Origin: Nocardioides terrigena
GTDB lineage: Bacteria; Actinomycetota; Actinomycetes; Propionibacteriales; Nocardioidaceae
DNA: 64,000 nt
Reading direction: 5' to 3'
Assembly: GCF_003047265.1 (NCBI RefSeq)
Contig: NZ_PZYY01000005.1
Span: 62,001 to 126,000, forward strand
This document shows, piece after piece, positions 1-8,383 of the stretch (position 1 is the stretch's first letter; each line of letters begins with the position of its first letter). The position numbers were made by a program, and so were the translations under genes. Under the pieces are notes generated by a model, which was not told where the DNA came from, did no database searches, and saw only the letters and a list, made by a program, of their open reading frames with translations.

Positions 1-2
1 TG

Positions 3-686
3 ATGCCGCCCATGAGGACCCGCCCGCAGCACGTCGTCGCCGGGCTCAAGGACAAGATCCTGCGCGGCGACCTCGCCCCCGGCGCCAAGCTGCCGTCCGA
101 GGCCGAGCTGATCGAGGAGTACGCCGTCTCCCGCACCGTCGTGCGGGAGGCGGTGTCGCGCCTGCAGGCCGAGGGGCTCGTCGAGACCTTCCAGGGCCGC
201 GGCTCGTTCGTGCTCGCCGTGCCCGAGCCCTCGTCGTTCACCCTCGAGACGTCGGCGATCCGCAGCCACCACGACGTGCTGGCGATGGTCGACTTCCGGA
301 TCGGGGTCGAGACCGAGGCCGCCGGGCTCGCGGCGTCCCGGGTCACGCCGGACTCCTCGGCGTCGATCACGGCCGCCCACGAGTCGTTCACGGCGGCCGG
401 CCACGAGGGGGCGGTCGAGGCGGACTTCGCCTTCCACCGGGCGATCGCGGCGGCCACCGACAACCGCTTCTACGTCGACCTGCTCGACTCGCTCGGCCCG
501 ATGATGATCATGCTGCCGCGCACCCGCCTCGGCGACGAGTACACGATGACCGACTCCACGCACGTCGAGCGGGTCCAGCGCGAGCACGACAACGTCGCCG
601 CCGCGATCCTGGCCGGCGACGCCGACACCGCCCGCGCGGCCATGCGCCTGCACCTGGGCAACACCCGCCGGCGCCTCACCGGCTGA
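3..686 (+). CDS. FCD-domain GntR family transcriptional regulator
   Basis: FadR-subfamily GntR regulator of 227 residues, a normal length. The N-terminal winged helix-turn-helix has the usual LPSEAEL and VSRTVVREAVSRL segments at about residues 30-55, then GRGSFV. An all-helical FCD effector domain follows (about 90-220), with the DFRIGVETEAAGLAA and ADFAFHRAIAAAT segments that carry ligand and metal contacts in this family. Such proteins usually repress sugar-acid or organic-acid genes and release DNA when the acid binds. It converges on the tct/glucarate operon with only 4 bp between stop codons, so it may control that operon; this is inference. The start lies at the window edge: ATG at 3 and ATG at 12 are both possible, and an upstream start cannot be excluded. 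Confidence 0.85.
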   Translation: MPPMRTRPQHVVAGLKDKILRGDLAPGAKLPSEAELIEEYAVSRTVVREAVSRLQAEGLVETFQGRGSFVLAVPEPSSFTLETSAIRSHHDVLAMVDFRIGVETEAAGLAASRVTPDSSASITAAHESFTAAGHEGAVEADFAFHRAIAAATDNRFYVDLLDSLGPMMIMLPRTRLGDEYTMTDSTHVERVQREHDNVAAAILAGDADTARAAMRLHLGNTRRRLTG

Positions 687-690
687 CCGG

Positions 691-1956
691 TCACCAGCGC
701 GAGGTGTTGACCTCGAAGTCCGGCTGGATGGTGCGCATGTAGACGGTGTCCTCACGACGTCGTACGCCGCACTCGAGGTACTGCTCGTGCAGCAGCCCGA
801 GCATGTCCCGGTCGAGCTCGACCCCGAGGCCGGGACCCGTGGGCACCGACAGGGCTCCGTCCACGAAGGACAGCACGCCCGGCTTGATGAGGTCCTGGGT
901 CTTCCACGGGTAGTGGGTGTCGCACGCGTAGGTCAGCGTCGGCGACGCGGCGGCCAGGTGGGTCATCGCGGCGAGCGAGACGCCGAGGTGCGAGTTGCTG
1001 TGCATCGACAGCCCCAGGCCCCAGGTCTCGGTGATCCCGGCCAGCAGCTGCGAGCGGCGCAGGCCGCCCCAGAGGTGGTGGTCGGAGAGCACGATCTGCA
1101 CGGCGTCGGCCGCGATCGCCGGCGGCAGGTGCTCCATCGCGATGACGCACATGTTGGTCGCGAGGGGCACGTCGGTGCGTGCCGAGACCGCGGCCATCCC
1201 GTCGATGCCGGGCGTCGGGTCCTCGAGGTACTCCACGACATCGGACAGCCGCGAGGCCACGGCGACCGACGTGTCGACCGTCCATGCGCCGTTGGGGTCG
1301 AGCCGGAGCGGCAGGTCGGGGAAGGCGTCGCGCAGCGCCTCGATCGCGTCGCACTCCTCCGACGGCGGCAGCACGCCGCCCTTCAGCTTGAGGGAGCCGA
1401 AGCCCCAGCCGTCCACCATCCGGTGCGCCTGCGCGACGAGCTGGTCGGGCGTCAGCGCCTCGCCCCACTCGTCGTCGGGGAGGCCCGGGTGGCCGGCCCA
1501 CTTGTAGAAGAGGTAGCCGCTGAACGGCACCGAGTCGCGGACCCGACCGCCGAGGACCTCGCTCACCGGGCGCCCCGTCTCGTGGCCCTGGAGGTCGATG
1601 CACGCGACCTCGAAGGGGGAGTGGACGGTGTCGACGGCGGACTTCACGTCGAGCATCCCGCCGAAGCTCGCGCCCGCACCGCCGGTCTCCCGGCCGAGGA
1701 CGTCGACGACCACGCGGCGTACGGCGGCGAGGTCGAACGGGTCGATGCCGCCCAGGGACGAGGCGACGGCAGAGAGGCGGGCGAGGTGGGCCTCGTCGGC
1801 GTACGTCTCGCCGAGCCCGACCAGGCCGGAGTCGGTGTGCACCTCGACGATCGCGCGCAGCGCCCATGGCTGGTGCACGCCGACGACGTTGAGCAGCGGC
1901 GGGTCGGCGAACGCGACCGGGGTGACGACGACCCGCGAGATCCTCGAGCGGCTCAT
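691..1956 (-). CDS. glucarate dehydratase-like enolase-superfamily protein
   Basis: Enolase-superfamily acid-sugar dehydratase of the glucarate dehydratase family (421 residues against about 440-450 for GudD). Visible active-site residues are K190-x-K192 (KLKGG), D220 and N222 (DPNGAW) and E245 as metal ligands, N268 (TNM), D292 and H319 (SMHSNSH). The Lys pair and the His-Asp dyad are both intact, so it is probably active, unlike crippled GudX-type paralogues. The likely reaction is Mg-dependent dehydration of D-glucarate or a related aldarate to 5-dehydro-4-deoxyglucarate. A second, more typical gudD lies at 26009-27334, so this copy may prefer another epimer. It is the last gene of the tct operon, and its start overlaps the upstream stop (ATGA). 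Confidence 0.82.
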   Translation of the reverse strand: MSRSRISRVVVTPVAFADPPLLNVVGVHQPWALRAIVEVHTDSGLVGLGETYADEAHLARLSAVASSLGGIDPFDLAAVRRVVVDVLGRETGGAGASFGGMLDVKSAVDTVHSPFEVACIDLQGHETGRPVSEVLGGRVRDSVPFSGYLFYKWAGHPGLPDDEWGEALTPDQLVAQAHRMVDGWGFGSLKLKGGVLPPSEECDAIEALRDAFPDLPLRLDPNGAWTVDTSVAVASRLSDVVEYLEDPTPGIDGMAAVSARTDVPLATNMCVIAMEHLPPAIAADAVQIVLSDHHLWGGLRRSQLLAGITETWGLGLSMHSNSHLGVSLAAMTHLAAASPTLTYACDTHYPWKTQDLIKPGVLSFVDGALSVPTGPGLGVELDRDMLGLLHEQYLECGVRRREDTVYMRTIQPDFEVNTSRW

Positions 1957-2348
1957 CGGGCGGGCTTGACGGCCAGCACCGGCGCGTCGAGCTCGAGCAG
2001 CAGCCGCTGCGCGTCGCTGCCCATCACCAGCTTGCCGACCGGCGAGCGGCGGCGCAGGCCGATCACGACCAGGCGGGCGCCGGTGCGCTCGACGGCGGTC
2101 GAGAAGGCGTCGACGATGTCGGCGCCGTGGTCGGCGTGGTCGACCGACGCGGTGACGCCGAGCGCGGCCGCGGCGGCGACGATGCGGGCCTCGTCGTCCG
2201 GGCCGACGAGCCGGGCGTCGACGGTGCTGCCGCGGCGCGGGCTGTTGAGGACCACGGCGTCCTCGCCGTGGGCGGCCGCCTCGGCGAGCCCGGCCTCGAG
2301 GGCCGCCTCGCCGACGGGGGTGGGCACGTAGCCGATGAGGACGGTCAT
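1953..2348 (-). CDS. universal stress protein (UspA family)
   Basis: Single-domain Usp of 131 residues. The C-terminal GLRRRSPVGKLVMGS segment (about 95-110) is the nucleotide-binding loop of ATP-binding Usp proteins, and the final strand reads APVLAVKP as expected. It sits between tctA and the dehydratase gene and overlaps both by 4 bp (ATGA at each end), so it is translationally coupled to the transporter. Known precedent: TeaD, a Usp encoded with the TRAP transporter TeaABC, modulates that uptake system. By analogy this protein may adjust the TctABC transporter; that is inference. Confidence 0.85.
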   Translation of the reverse strand: MTVLIGYVPTPVGEAALEAGLAEAAAHGEDAVVLNSPRRGSTVDARLVGPDDEARIVAAAAALGVTASVDHADHGADIVDAFSTAVERTGARLVVIGLRRRSPVGKLVMGSDAQRLLLELDAPVLAVKPAR

Positions 2349-3904
2349 CGCACGCCTGCTTCCTGGTCGTGGTGCTCGCTGGGGTTGCTGGGATCGCTGG
2401 GGGTGTTCGAGGAGGACCGGCGACGCAGCACCAGCTGGATGACGGGCAGCGCGATCACCATGACGATGAAGACGATGATCACCCCGGAGATGGGCCGGGT
2501 GACGAAGCCGGTCGGGTCGCCCTCGAAGAGCAGCATCGAGCGGCGGAAGCTCGACTCCACGAGCGACCCGAGCACGAAGGCCAGCACCATCGGACCGGGC
2601 TCGAAGCCGGTCTTCTTCATGAGGTAGCCGACGATGCCGAAGGCGATCATCACGAAGATGTCGAAGACCGAGTTGTTGATCGTGTAGACGCCCAGGATCG
2701 TGATGAGGGCGGTGATCGGGGCCAGGATCGCCGGCCGCACCCGCAGGATCTTCACGAAGATGCCGACCAGCGGGATGCTCAGGGCGAGCAGGATCAGGTT
2801 GCCGATGTACATCGAGTTGACGACGCCCCAGAACAGGTCCGGGCGCTCGTCGATCAGCTGCGGGCCGGGCGCGACGCCGACGACCAGCAGCGCGGCGTAC
2901 AGCATCGCCATGGAGGCGTTGGCCGGGATGCCGATGGTGAGCAGCGGGATGAACGACGACGTGGCGGCGGCGTTGTTGGCCGACTCCGGGCCGGCGACGC
3001 CCTCGATCGCGCCGCGGCCGAAGCGGGAGGGGTCCTTGGCGACCTTCTTCTCCGCGGCGTACGCCGCCAGCGAGGCCATCACGGCGCCGCCGCCGGGCAG
3101 CACGCCGAGGAAGAAGCCGATGACCGAGCCGCGGGCGATGGCCGGCGACGACTGCTTGAGGTCCTTGCGGGAGGGCCAGATGTTGGCGATCGCGGCGGGC
3201 ACGTGCGGCTTGCCGTGGCGCTCCTCGAGGTTGTAGAGGATCTCGCCGACGCCGAACAGGCCCATGGCGACCACGACGAAGTCGATGCCGCTCTGGAGCT
3301 CGAGCGTGTTGAACGTGAACCGGTCGGCCGAGCTGAAGCTGTCGCTGCCGACGGTGGCCAGCAGCAGGCCGATCGCCGCGGCGACCAGCGCCTTGACGGT
3401 GTTGCCGTTGCCGACGGTGGCCACGAGCAGGACGCCGAGCAGTGCGAGTGCGGCGTACTCCGGAGGTCCGAAATCGAGGGCGTAGCTCGCGACGATCGGG
3501 CCGAGCAGCGTCAGGCCGATGATGGAGACGGTGGCGCCGACGAAGGAGCCGATGGCGGCGATGCCGAGGGCCGTGCCGGCCTTGCCCTGCTTGGCCAGGG
3601 CGAAGCCGTCGAAGACGGTGACCACCGAGCTGGCCTCGCCGGGGATGCGCAGCAGGACCGAGGTGATCGTGCCGCCGTACTGGGCGCCGTAGTAGATGCC
3701 GGCGAGCATGATGATGGCCGCGACCTGGTTGCCGTCGGAGGCGGCGCCGTAGGCGATCGGCAGCAGGATGGCCATCGTGGCGGCGGGGCCGAGGCCCGGC
3801 AGCACGCCGATGAGCATGCCGATCAGGACGCCGATCAGGCAGTACATGAGGTTGGTCGGCTGGGTCACGACCGCGAAGCCGTCGATGAAGGCGTTGAAGT
3901 CCAT
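2345..3904 (-). CDS. tctA: tripartite tricarboxylate transporter large permease TctA
   Basis: Large membrane subunit of a tripartite tricarboxylate transporter (519 residues, family about 500). Hydrophobic segments run throughout, and the two conserved glycine- and proline-rich loops are present: GVLPGLGPAATMAILLP (about 31-47) and a second copy, GVLPGGGAVMASL, near residue 267. It forms the ion-coupled channel in the cytoplasmic membrane, partners TctB, and takes substrate from the binding protein TctC. A GGAGA-type ribosome site precedes the ATG. Linkage to glucarate dehydratase suggests an aldarate such as glucarate as substrate rather than citrate; this is inference. Confidence 0.92.
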   Translation of the reverse strand: MDFNAFIDGFAVVTQPTNLMYCLIGVLIGMLIGVLPGLGPAATMAILLPIAYGAASDGNQVAAIIMLAGIYYGAQYGGTITSVLLRIPGEASSVVTVFDGFALAKQGKAGTALGIAAIGSFVGATVSIIGLTLLGPIVASYALDFGPPEYAALALLGVLLVATVGNGNTVKALVAAAIGLLLATVGSDSFSSADRFTFNTLELQSGIDFVVVAMGLFGVGEILYNLEERHGKPHVPAAIANIWPSRKDLKQSSPAIARGSVIGFFLGVLPGGGAVMASLAAYAAEKKVAKDPSRFGRGAIEGVAGPESANNAAATSSFIPLLTIGIPANASMAMLYAALLVVGVAPGPQLIDERPDLFWGVVNSMYIGNLILLALSIPLVGIFVKILRVRPAILAPITALITILGVYTINNSVFDIFVMIAFGIVGYLMKKTGFEPGPMVLAFVLGSLVESSFRRSMLLFEGDPTGFVTRPISGVIIVFIVMVIALPVIQLVLRRRSSSNTPSDPSNPSEHHDQEAGVR

Positions 3905-3923
3905 CAGGGTCTCCTCTCGTCGC

Positions 3924-4469
3924 TCAGAAGGCGATCAGGTGGGGCAGCGGGATCTTGAGGCCGTAGAGGAACAGCACGTAGAACACCGCGGTCGTGGCGA
4001 CCGAGATGACGATCGTGCTGCGCCAGGTCTCGCCGCCGAGGAACCGCAGCCACACGATGCCGAGCAGGATCGCCGGGATCTCGAAGCCGAGGGTCGGGAG
4101 GAGCAGGCCGAGGCCGACGAACGTCGCGGCGCCGACCAGGACGAGCAGGCTGGACCGGGTGAACTTCTCCGCGTCGTCGAGGGTGCGGCCGACGACCAAC
4201 AGCACCACCGCGAGGACCATGATGAGCACCGAGACCGCGAAGGGCCACAGCCCCGGGCCGGGCCGCCGCAGCGACCCGAGCCCGTAGCCGTGGGCGAGGT
4301 ACGCCGCACCCGCACCGAGGACGAGGACCACGAGCGCCGGGATCACCTGGTACGCCGGGCCGCCGGCGGGCGGTCGCTCCTCGGCGAGGTCGCGGGCGAC
4401 CTCCGCCTGGAGCTCGGCCAGGATGTCCGGCTCGTCGGCCGTCCGCGTCTCGCGCTCGCTCATGGTCAT
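3924..4469 (-). CDS. tctB: tripartite tricarboxylate transporter small permease TctB
   Basis: Small membrane subunit of the TctABC system (181 residues). About four hydrophobic segments follow a 40-60 residue charged N-terminus; the family normally has four. The ATG at 4469 is preferred because it follows the tctC stop by 40 bp and is preceded by a purine-rich GACGAGACGAG stretch; the ATG at 4463 is an alternative, and a longer reading frame back to 4601 would overlap tctC. It lies 19 bp upstream of tctA. TctB sequences diverge widely, so the call rests on topology, length and position. Confidence 0.85.
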   Translation of the reverse strand: MTMSERETRTADEPDILAELQAEVARDLAEERPPAGGPAYQVIPALVVLVLGAGAAYLAHGYGLGSLRRPGPGLWPFAVSVLIMVLAVVLLVVGRTLDDAEKFTRSSLLVLVGAATFVGLGLLLPTLGFEIPAILLGIVWLRFLGGETWRSTIVISVATTAVFYVLFLYGLKIPLPHLIAF

Positions 4470-4509
4470 CTCGTCTCGTCGGTTCCGGGTGCGGCGGGTG
4501 GAGCGTGCG

Positions 4510-5508
4510 TCAGCTGGCGTCGCCCAGGTCGATGCCGTACTCCTCGACCAGGTCGGCGTACCGCTGGGTGTCCTCCTCGAGCTGCGCGACGACCTCGTCA
4601 CCCGAGATCTCCATCGGGGTGAGGTTGTTCTGCTCGTTGAAGGCCTGGTACTCCTCGGTCTCGAACGTCGCCTGCATGGCCTCCGCGATGGCGTCCTGGA
4701 CGTCCTGCGGGGTGCCCTTCGGCACGGTCATGAAACGGTACTGCGCCACCTCGACGTCGAGGCCCGACTCCTGCGCCGTGGGCACGTCGGGGAGGAACTC
4801 GACGCGCTCGGGGCCGAAGACGGTGATCGGGGTGATCTTGCCGGCCTCGATGTTCTCGATGGCCTCGCCGACCTGCAGGCAGGCGGTGTCGACCTGGTCG
4901 CCGAGGAGGGCGGTCAGGGCGGGGGCGCCGCCGTCGAAGGGGATCGCCTCGGCGGGGGTCTCGTTGACGTTGAAGGTCAGCGCGCAGGCGAGCTGGGCGC
5001 CGGTGCCGACACCGGTGGTGCCGTAGGTGATCTTCTTGTCGGCGCCCGCGAAGTCGTCGATCGAGGTGAAGCCCGAGCCCTTGCTGGCGACGAGGACGTA
5101 GTCGTCGCGGGACACGCCCTGCACGACGTCGAAGTCGTCGATGCTGGTGACCTCGTCCTCGCCGACCGCGAGCGGGGTGATCGCAAAGAGCGATGCATTC
5201 TGCACCGAGATCATCGAGCCGTCGGGCTCGGCCTGGGCGACCTCGGCCGCGGCGAGCGCGCCGTTGGCGCCCTCGCGGTTGATGACCGGGAACGAGCCGC
5301 CGAGCTCCGCGGAGAGGCCCTGCGAGACCTGGCGGCTGATGAGGTCGGAGGAGCCGCCGGCGGAGGCGCCGACCGGCATCTCGACGGCACCCGACGGGTA
5401 CTCGCCGGAGTCGCTGCCGCCGCCCGCGGTGTTCTGGACGCCGCCGCAGGCGGTGAGGGCCACGACGGCGAAGGTGGCGACCGCTCCGAGGCTGAGGTGC
5501 TTGCGCAT
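4510..5508 (-). CDS. tctC: tripartite tricarboxylate transporter substrate-binding lipoprotein TctC
   Basis: Extracytoplasmic solute receptor of the Bug/TctC family (332 residues). The start at 5508 has a strong AAGGAG ribosome site 6 bp upstream. The N-terminus is a lipoprotein signal: basic MRKH, a hydrophobic stretch, then a lipobox LTAC with lipidated Cys near residue 22. The mature part has the Bug-family pattern (MPVGASAGGSSDLISRQV, then TYGTTGVGTGAQLA, then DVPTAQESGLDVEV). First gene of the tctCBA-usp-dehydratase operon and divergent from a LysR regulator. The ligand is probably a sugar diacid, judged only from operon context. Confidence 0.92.
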   Translation of the reverse strand: MRKHLSLGAVATFAVVALTACGGVQNTAGGGSDSGEYPSGAVEMPVGASAGGSSDLISRQVSQGLSAELGGSFPVINREGANGALAAAEVAQAEPDGSMISVQNASLFAITPLAVGEDEVTSIDDFDVVQGVSRDDYVLVASKGSGFTSIDDFAGADKKITYGTTGVGTGAQLACALTFNVNETPAEAIPFDGGAPALTALLGDQVDTACLQVGEAIENIEAGKITPITVFGPERVEFLPDVPTAQESGLDVEVAQYRFMTVPKGTPQDVQDAIAEAMQATFETEEYQAFNEQNNLTPMEISGDEVVAQLEEDTQRYADLVEEYGIDLGDAS

Positions 5509-5566
5509 GCTGTGCTCCTTGGAATGTGATGTGACCGCCGACACTAGGTACCCGCGTCGATGCGCG

Positions 5567-5588
5567 TCCAAGCCCGATTCGGCATGGA
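5567..5588. promoter_or_regulatory. candidate LysR operator in the tctC/lysR spacer
   Basis: Imperfect 22-bp dyad with arms TCCAAGCC and GGCATGGA around CGATTC, in the 118-bp spacer between the divergent tctC and lysR starts. Sixteen of 22 positions agree with its own reverse complement. The left 11 bases, TCCAAGCCCGA, recur on the opposite strand at 23408-23418 upstream of kdgD. LysR-family regulators bind dyads of the T-N11-A kind in such spacers, so this may be the binding site of the adjacent regulator. Confidence 0.5.
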
Positions 5589-5613
5589 ATGATATGCGGC
5601 GCGCATCGTCGAC

Positions 5614-5619
5614 TAGGCT
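5614..5619 (+). promoter_or_regulatory. -10 box of leaderless lysR-type gene
   Basis: TAGGCT ends 7 bp before the GTG at 5627, so transcription would start at or next to the start codon. No clear -35 is seen. The same hexamer with the same 7-bp gap precedes the ABC-F and pyrE genes. Confidence 0.5.
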
Positions 5620-5626
5620 CGGCCCC

Positions 5627-6538
5627 GTGATCACCCTCGACCAGGTGCGGTCCTTCGTGGCCGTCGCCGAGGAGCTGCACTTCGGCCGGGCCGCCGAGCG
5701 GCTCCAGATGACCCAGCCCCCGTTGTCGCGCCAGATCCAGAAGCTGGAGAAGTCCGTGGGCGCCCAGCTGCTCGAGCGCGACAACCGGCGCGTCGAGCTG
5801 ACCGGCGCCGGGGCGGCCTTCCTCGACGAGGCCTACCGGCTGCTCAACCTCGTGGAGGGCGCGGGCGACCTCGCCCGGCGCGTGGACGCGGGCGCGGCCG
5901 GCGTCGTACGCCTGGGCTTCACCGCGGTCTCCGCCATCTCCATCCTCGGCCCGTTGCTGCGCCGGCTCACCGCCGCGCTGCCCGACGTCGAGGTGCTGCT
6001 GTCCGAGCGGGTCACCCAGGCCCAGGTCGACGGCATCCGGCGCGGCGAGCTCGACATCGGGCTCGCGCGCCCGCCCTTCGACACCTCCCTGCTCTCGTCC
6101 AAGGTCGTCCTGCGCGAGCCGCTGATGGCCGTCGTGCCCACCGACCACCCCCTGGCCGCGCTCGACCGTCCGCTGAGGCCGCAGGACTTCGACGGCCAGC
6201 CGGTGATCGGCTACCACCCCCAGCAGTCGCGCTACTTCCACGAGCTGTCGGTGCGCTTCCTCGCCAACGCGCACCCGCGCATCGAGCAGCGCGTGCACCA
6301 GGTGCTGACCGCGATGCTGCTCGTCGCCGCCGACCGCGGCCTCGCACTCGCCCCCGCCTCCGCGACGTCGCTCCAGGTCGAGGGCGTGGTCTTCAAGGAC
6401 CTCGCCCACGGCGGCGGCGACACCCGGCTCGACGCCGACCCCGACCGCCCGGTCGAGCTGTACGCCGTGTGGTCGCGCGAGGCTGTCACCCCGGTCGTAC
6501 GCCGCGTGCTCGACGTGGTCACCCAGGTCGCGGGCTAG
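5627..6538 (+). CDS. LysR family transcriptional regulator
   Basis: LysR-type regulator of 303 residues, standard length. The N-terminal winged helix-turn-helix is textbook (LDQVRSFVAVAEELHFGRAAERL, then QPPLSRQIQKLEKSVGAQLLER, residues 3-60). A periplasmic-binding-protein-like effector domain follows (about 90-295). It is divergent from tctC, the classic position for the activator of the neighbouring operon, so it probably senses the transported diacid. The GTG start was chosen because the LysR domain begins there and a TAGGCT box lies 7 bp upstream. Confidence 0.9.
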   Translation: MITLDQVRSFVAVAEELHFGRAAERLQMTQPPLSRQIQKLEKSVGAQLLERDNRRVELTGAGAAFLDEAYRLLNLVEGAGDLARRVDAGAAGVVRLGFTAVSAISILGPLLRRLTAALPDVEVLLSERVTQAQVDGIRRGELDIGLARPPFDTSLLSSKVVLREPLMAVVPTDHPLAALDRPLRPQDFDGQPVIGYHPQQSRYFHELSVRFLANAHPRIEQRVHQVLTAMLLVAADRGLALAPASATSLQVEGVVFKDLAHGGGDTRLDADPDRPVELYAVWSREAVTPVVRRVLDVVTQVAG

Positions 6539-6556
6539 CAGCCCTCGCGGCTCCGC

Positions 6557-7084
6557 TCAGTCCAGGAACCAGGACATCAGCGCCCGCCCGAACGGCGAGA
6601 ACAGCCAGCCGATCGTGCCGATCGCGACCGCCGCGGCCACCAGGGCCGGCGCGGTCCGGCGCAGGTCGCCCGCCGCGATGCCCTGTCGGGTGCGGACCAC
6701 GGCCCAGGCGAGCGTCGCCAGGGCGAGGGCCGGACCGAGGAGGAACGTGGCCATCCCGGCCAGGCGGAACGACGCCCACCCGCCCTGCGCGTGCGGCCAC
6801 AGGTCCTTGGGGTCGTGGTAGCCCATCGCCACCTCCTCGAGCGGAAAGCTGTCGAGGTCGTTGACGTAGTAGGGGAGGACGAGGAAGACGGCGTAGGACC
6901 CGGCGCACGCGAGGGCGACGAGCAGCGGCGGCCAACCACCGCGCCACCAGTGCCGCCACCGGGCGTGCCGCAGGACCGGAGCGACGGACACGTCGATCGG
7001 GAAGGGGGCGGCAGGTGTCGTCACGCTACGGATGCTGGCGGCTGCGGGGTCACCGCCGGTGGCGTCGGCGGCGCGAATCCCCAC
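6557..7084 (-). CDS. small membrane protein of unknown function
   Basis: I do not recognise the family. The 175-residue product has about three hydrophobic segments: roughly 50-70 (PPLLVALACAGSYAVFLVL), 108-128 and 144-162. The loop between the first two carries acidic residues (NDLDSFPLEEV). GTG at 7084 or GTG at 7024 could be the start; neither has a good ribosome site, so the first 20 residues are doubtful. It converges on the lysR-type gene with an 18-bp gap and follows the CDP-glycerol-transferase-like gene by 31 bp, so the two may be co-transcribed. Confidence 0.6.
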   Translation of the reverse strand: MGIRAADATGGDPAAASIRSVTTPAAPFPIDVSVAPVLRHARWRHWWRGGWPPLLVALACAGSYAVFLVLPYYVNDLDSFPLEEVAMGYHDPKDLWPHAQGGWASFRLAGMATFLLGPALALATLAWAVVRTRQGIAAGDLRRTAPALVAAAVAIGTIGWLFSPFGRALMSWFLD

Positions 7085-7115
7085 AACGGATGAAGCCTGC
7101 GGACGAGATGGACCG

Positions 7116-8255
7116 TCAGGCCGTGATCGCGTCCCCGACCAGCCGGCTGCTGAGCAGCCGGTCGCGCAGCGCGGCCAGCTCGCCGACCGCGTCCAGGAAT
7201 CGGGTGGTGCTGTCGCCGACCTGGAGGTCGTCGAAGTAGAAGTGCCGCATCGCCAGCCGGGCCAGGTGGTGCTCGTCGTGGTCGAGCCGCGAGGCCAGCA
7301 GGTCGGCCAGCCCGGCGACGGTGGACTCGTCGACGACGTCGGCGCACCGGCTCACCGGGACGTCCTGGCGGAAGCGGTCGACGTCCTGGTGCCGGTCGGT
7401 GATGAGGATCGGCGCCTCGGTGCGCAGGTAGAGCCAGTCGAGGCCGACCGACGACACGTCGGTCACCATCGCGTCGCAGTCGGGCATGACGGCCAGGATG
7501 TCGCCGCGCAGGACGGACGTGTGCCCCGCCTCGGGCTCGCGGGCGGTGGCCGCCGCGACCATCTGCAGGATCGCCAGGTGCGCCTCCTGCACGGCGGGCG
7601 TGAGGCTGGTCGTCACCTTGGGGTGCGGCTTGTAGACGAGGCGCACGTCGGGCACCGCGAGGATCGCGCGCACGATGCGGGTGCCGATGGTGTCGAGCGA
7701 CGTGTAGTCGTTGTAGTCGGCGTCGCCCTCCCAGGTGGGCGCGTAGAGGACCGTACGACGCGTGGTCGGCGCGAGCAGCGATGCGGGCCGGAGGTCGAGC
7801 TGCGGCCGGCCGACGCGCACCAGGCGGCGGGTGTCGAACTCGAGCAGCCCCTCGATGTGCCGCTGCACGGCGGCCTCGCCGGCGACGAAGACGCGGTCGT
7901 AGGCCTTGGCGTTGTTGCTCGCCATGGACTGCTTGTCGCTCTCCCCGTGGTTGATGTGCGCGTGCAGCATCCGCCCGTCGATGAGCGACTGGAAGTTGAG
8001 CATCGAGTTGTTGCAGTAGAGCGCGACCTTGGCGTCGAGCGCGTCGTACAGCTCGGTCAGCTCGGGGAACGACGGCGCCGTGAAGATCGGGAGGTCCGTG
8101 CGCTCGCCCAGCAGCGTCGCGACGTCGGGGTCGCGGACCACGATCCCCACCGGGTGGTGGGCGTGCAGGGTCTCGAGGACCTCCAGCCACTGGATCAGCT
8201 GGTAGCTCCGCGTGGGGTCGTCGGCGTAGTACGCGATGACATGGACGTCGTTCAC
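7116..8255 (-). CDS. CDP-glycerol:polyglycerophosphate glycerophosphotransferase-like protein
   Basis: Member of the TagB/TagF-type family (379 residues). Typical features are HINHGESDKQSM (about 110-120), where the His and the GESDK stretch form the conserved N-lobe signature; VLYAPTWEGD (about 189-198), beginning the GT-B C-lobe; LVYKPHPK (about 227-234); and a CDP-site segment ending DVSSVGLDWLYLRTEAPILITD. Such enzymes transfer glycerol- or ribitol-phosphate from a CDP-activated donor to build wall or capsule polymers at the inner membrane face. It is shorter than multidomain TagF proteins and no polymer cluster surrounds it, so donor and acceptor cannot be named. Confidence 0.8.
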   Translation of the reverse strand: MNDVHVIAYYADDPTRSYQLIQWLEVLETLHAHHPVGIVVRDPDVATLLGERTDLPIFTAPSFPELTELYDALDAKVALYCNNSMLNFQSLIDGRMLHAHINHGESDKQSMASNNAKAYDRVFVAGEAAVQRHIEGLLEFDTRRLVRVGRPQLDLRPASLLAPTTRRTVLYAPTWEGDADYNDYTSLDTIGTRIVRAILAVPDVRLVYKPHPKVTTSLTPAVQEAHLAILQMVAAATAREPEAGHTSVLRGDILAVMPDCDAMVTDVSSVGLDWLYLRTEAPILITDRHQDVDRFRQDVPVSRCADVVDESTVAGLADLLASRLDHDEHHLARLAMRHFYFDDLQVGDSTTRFLDAVGELAALRDRLLSSRLVGDAITA

Positions 8256-8383
8256 GTACAGATTCTAGGCGTCACGCCCAGCGCCGGAGGCCGTTTCGCC
8301 CCCGGCGGACGGGCGGGACGCGCCGGGACTGCGGGCGGGACGCCCCGGGTCGACGGGCAGGGCGGCCGAGGTCCTACGGTGTC

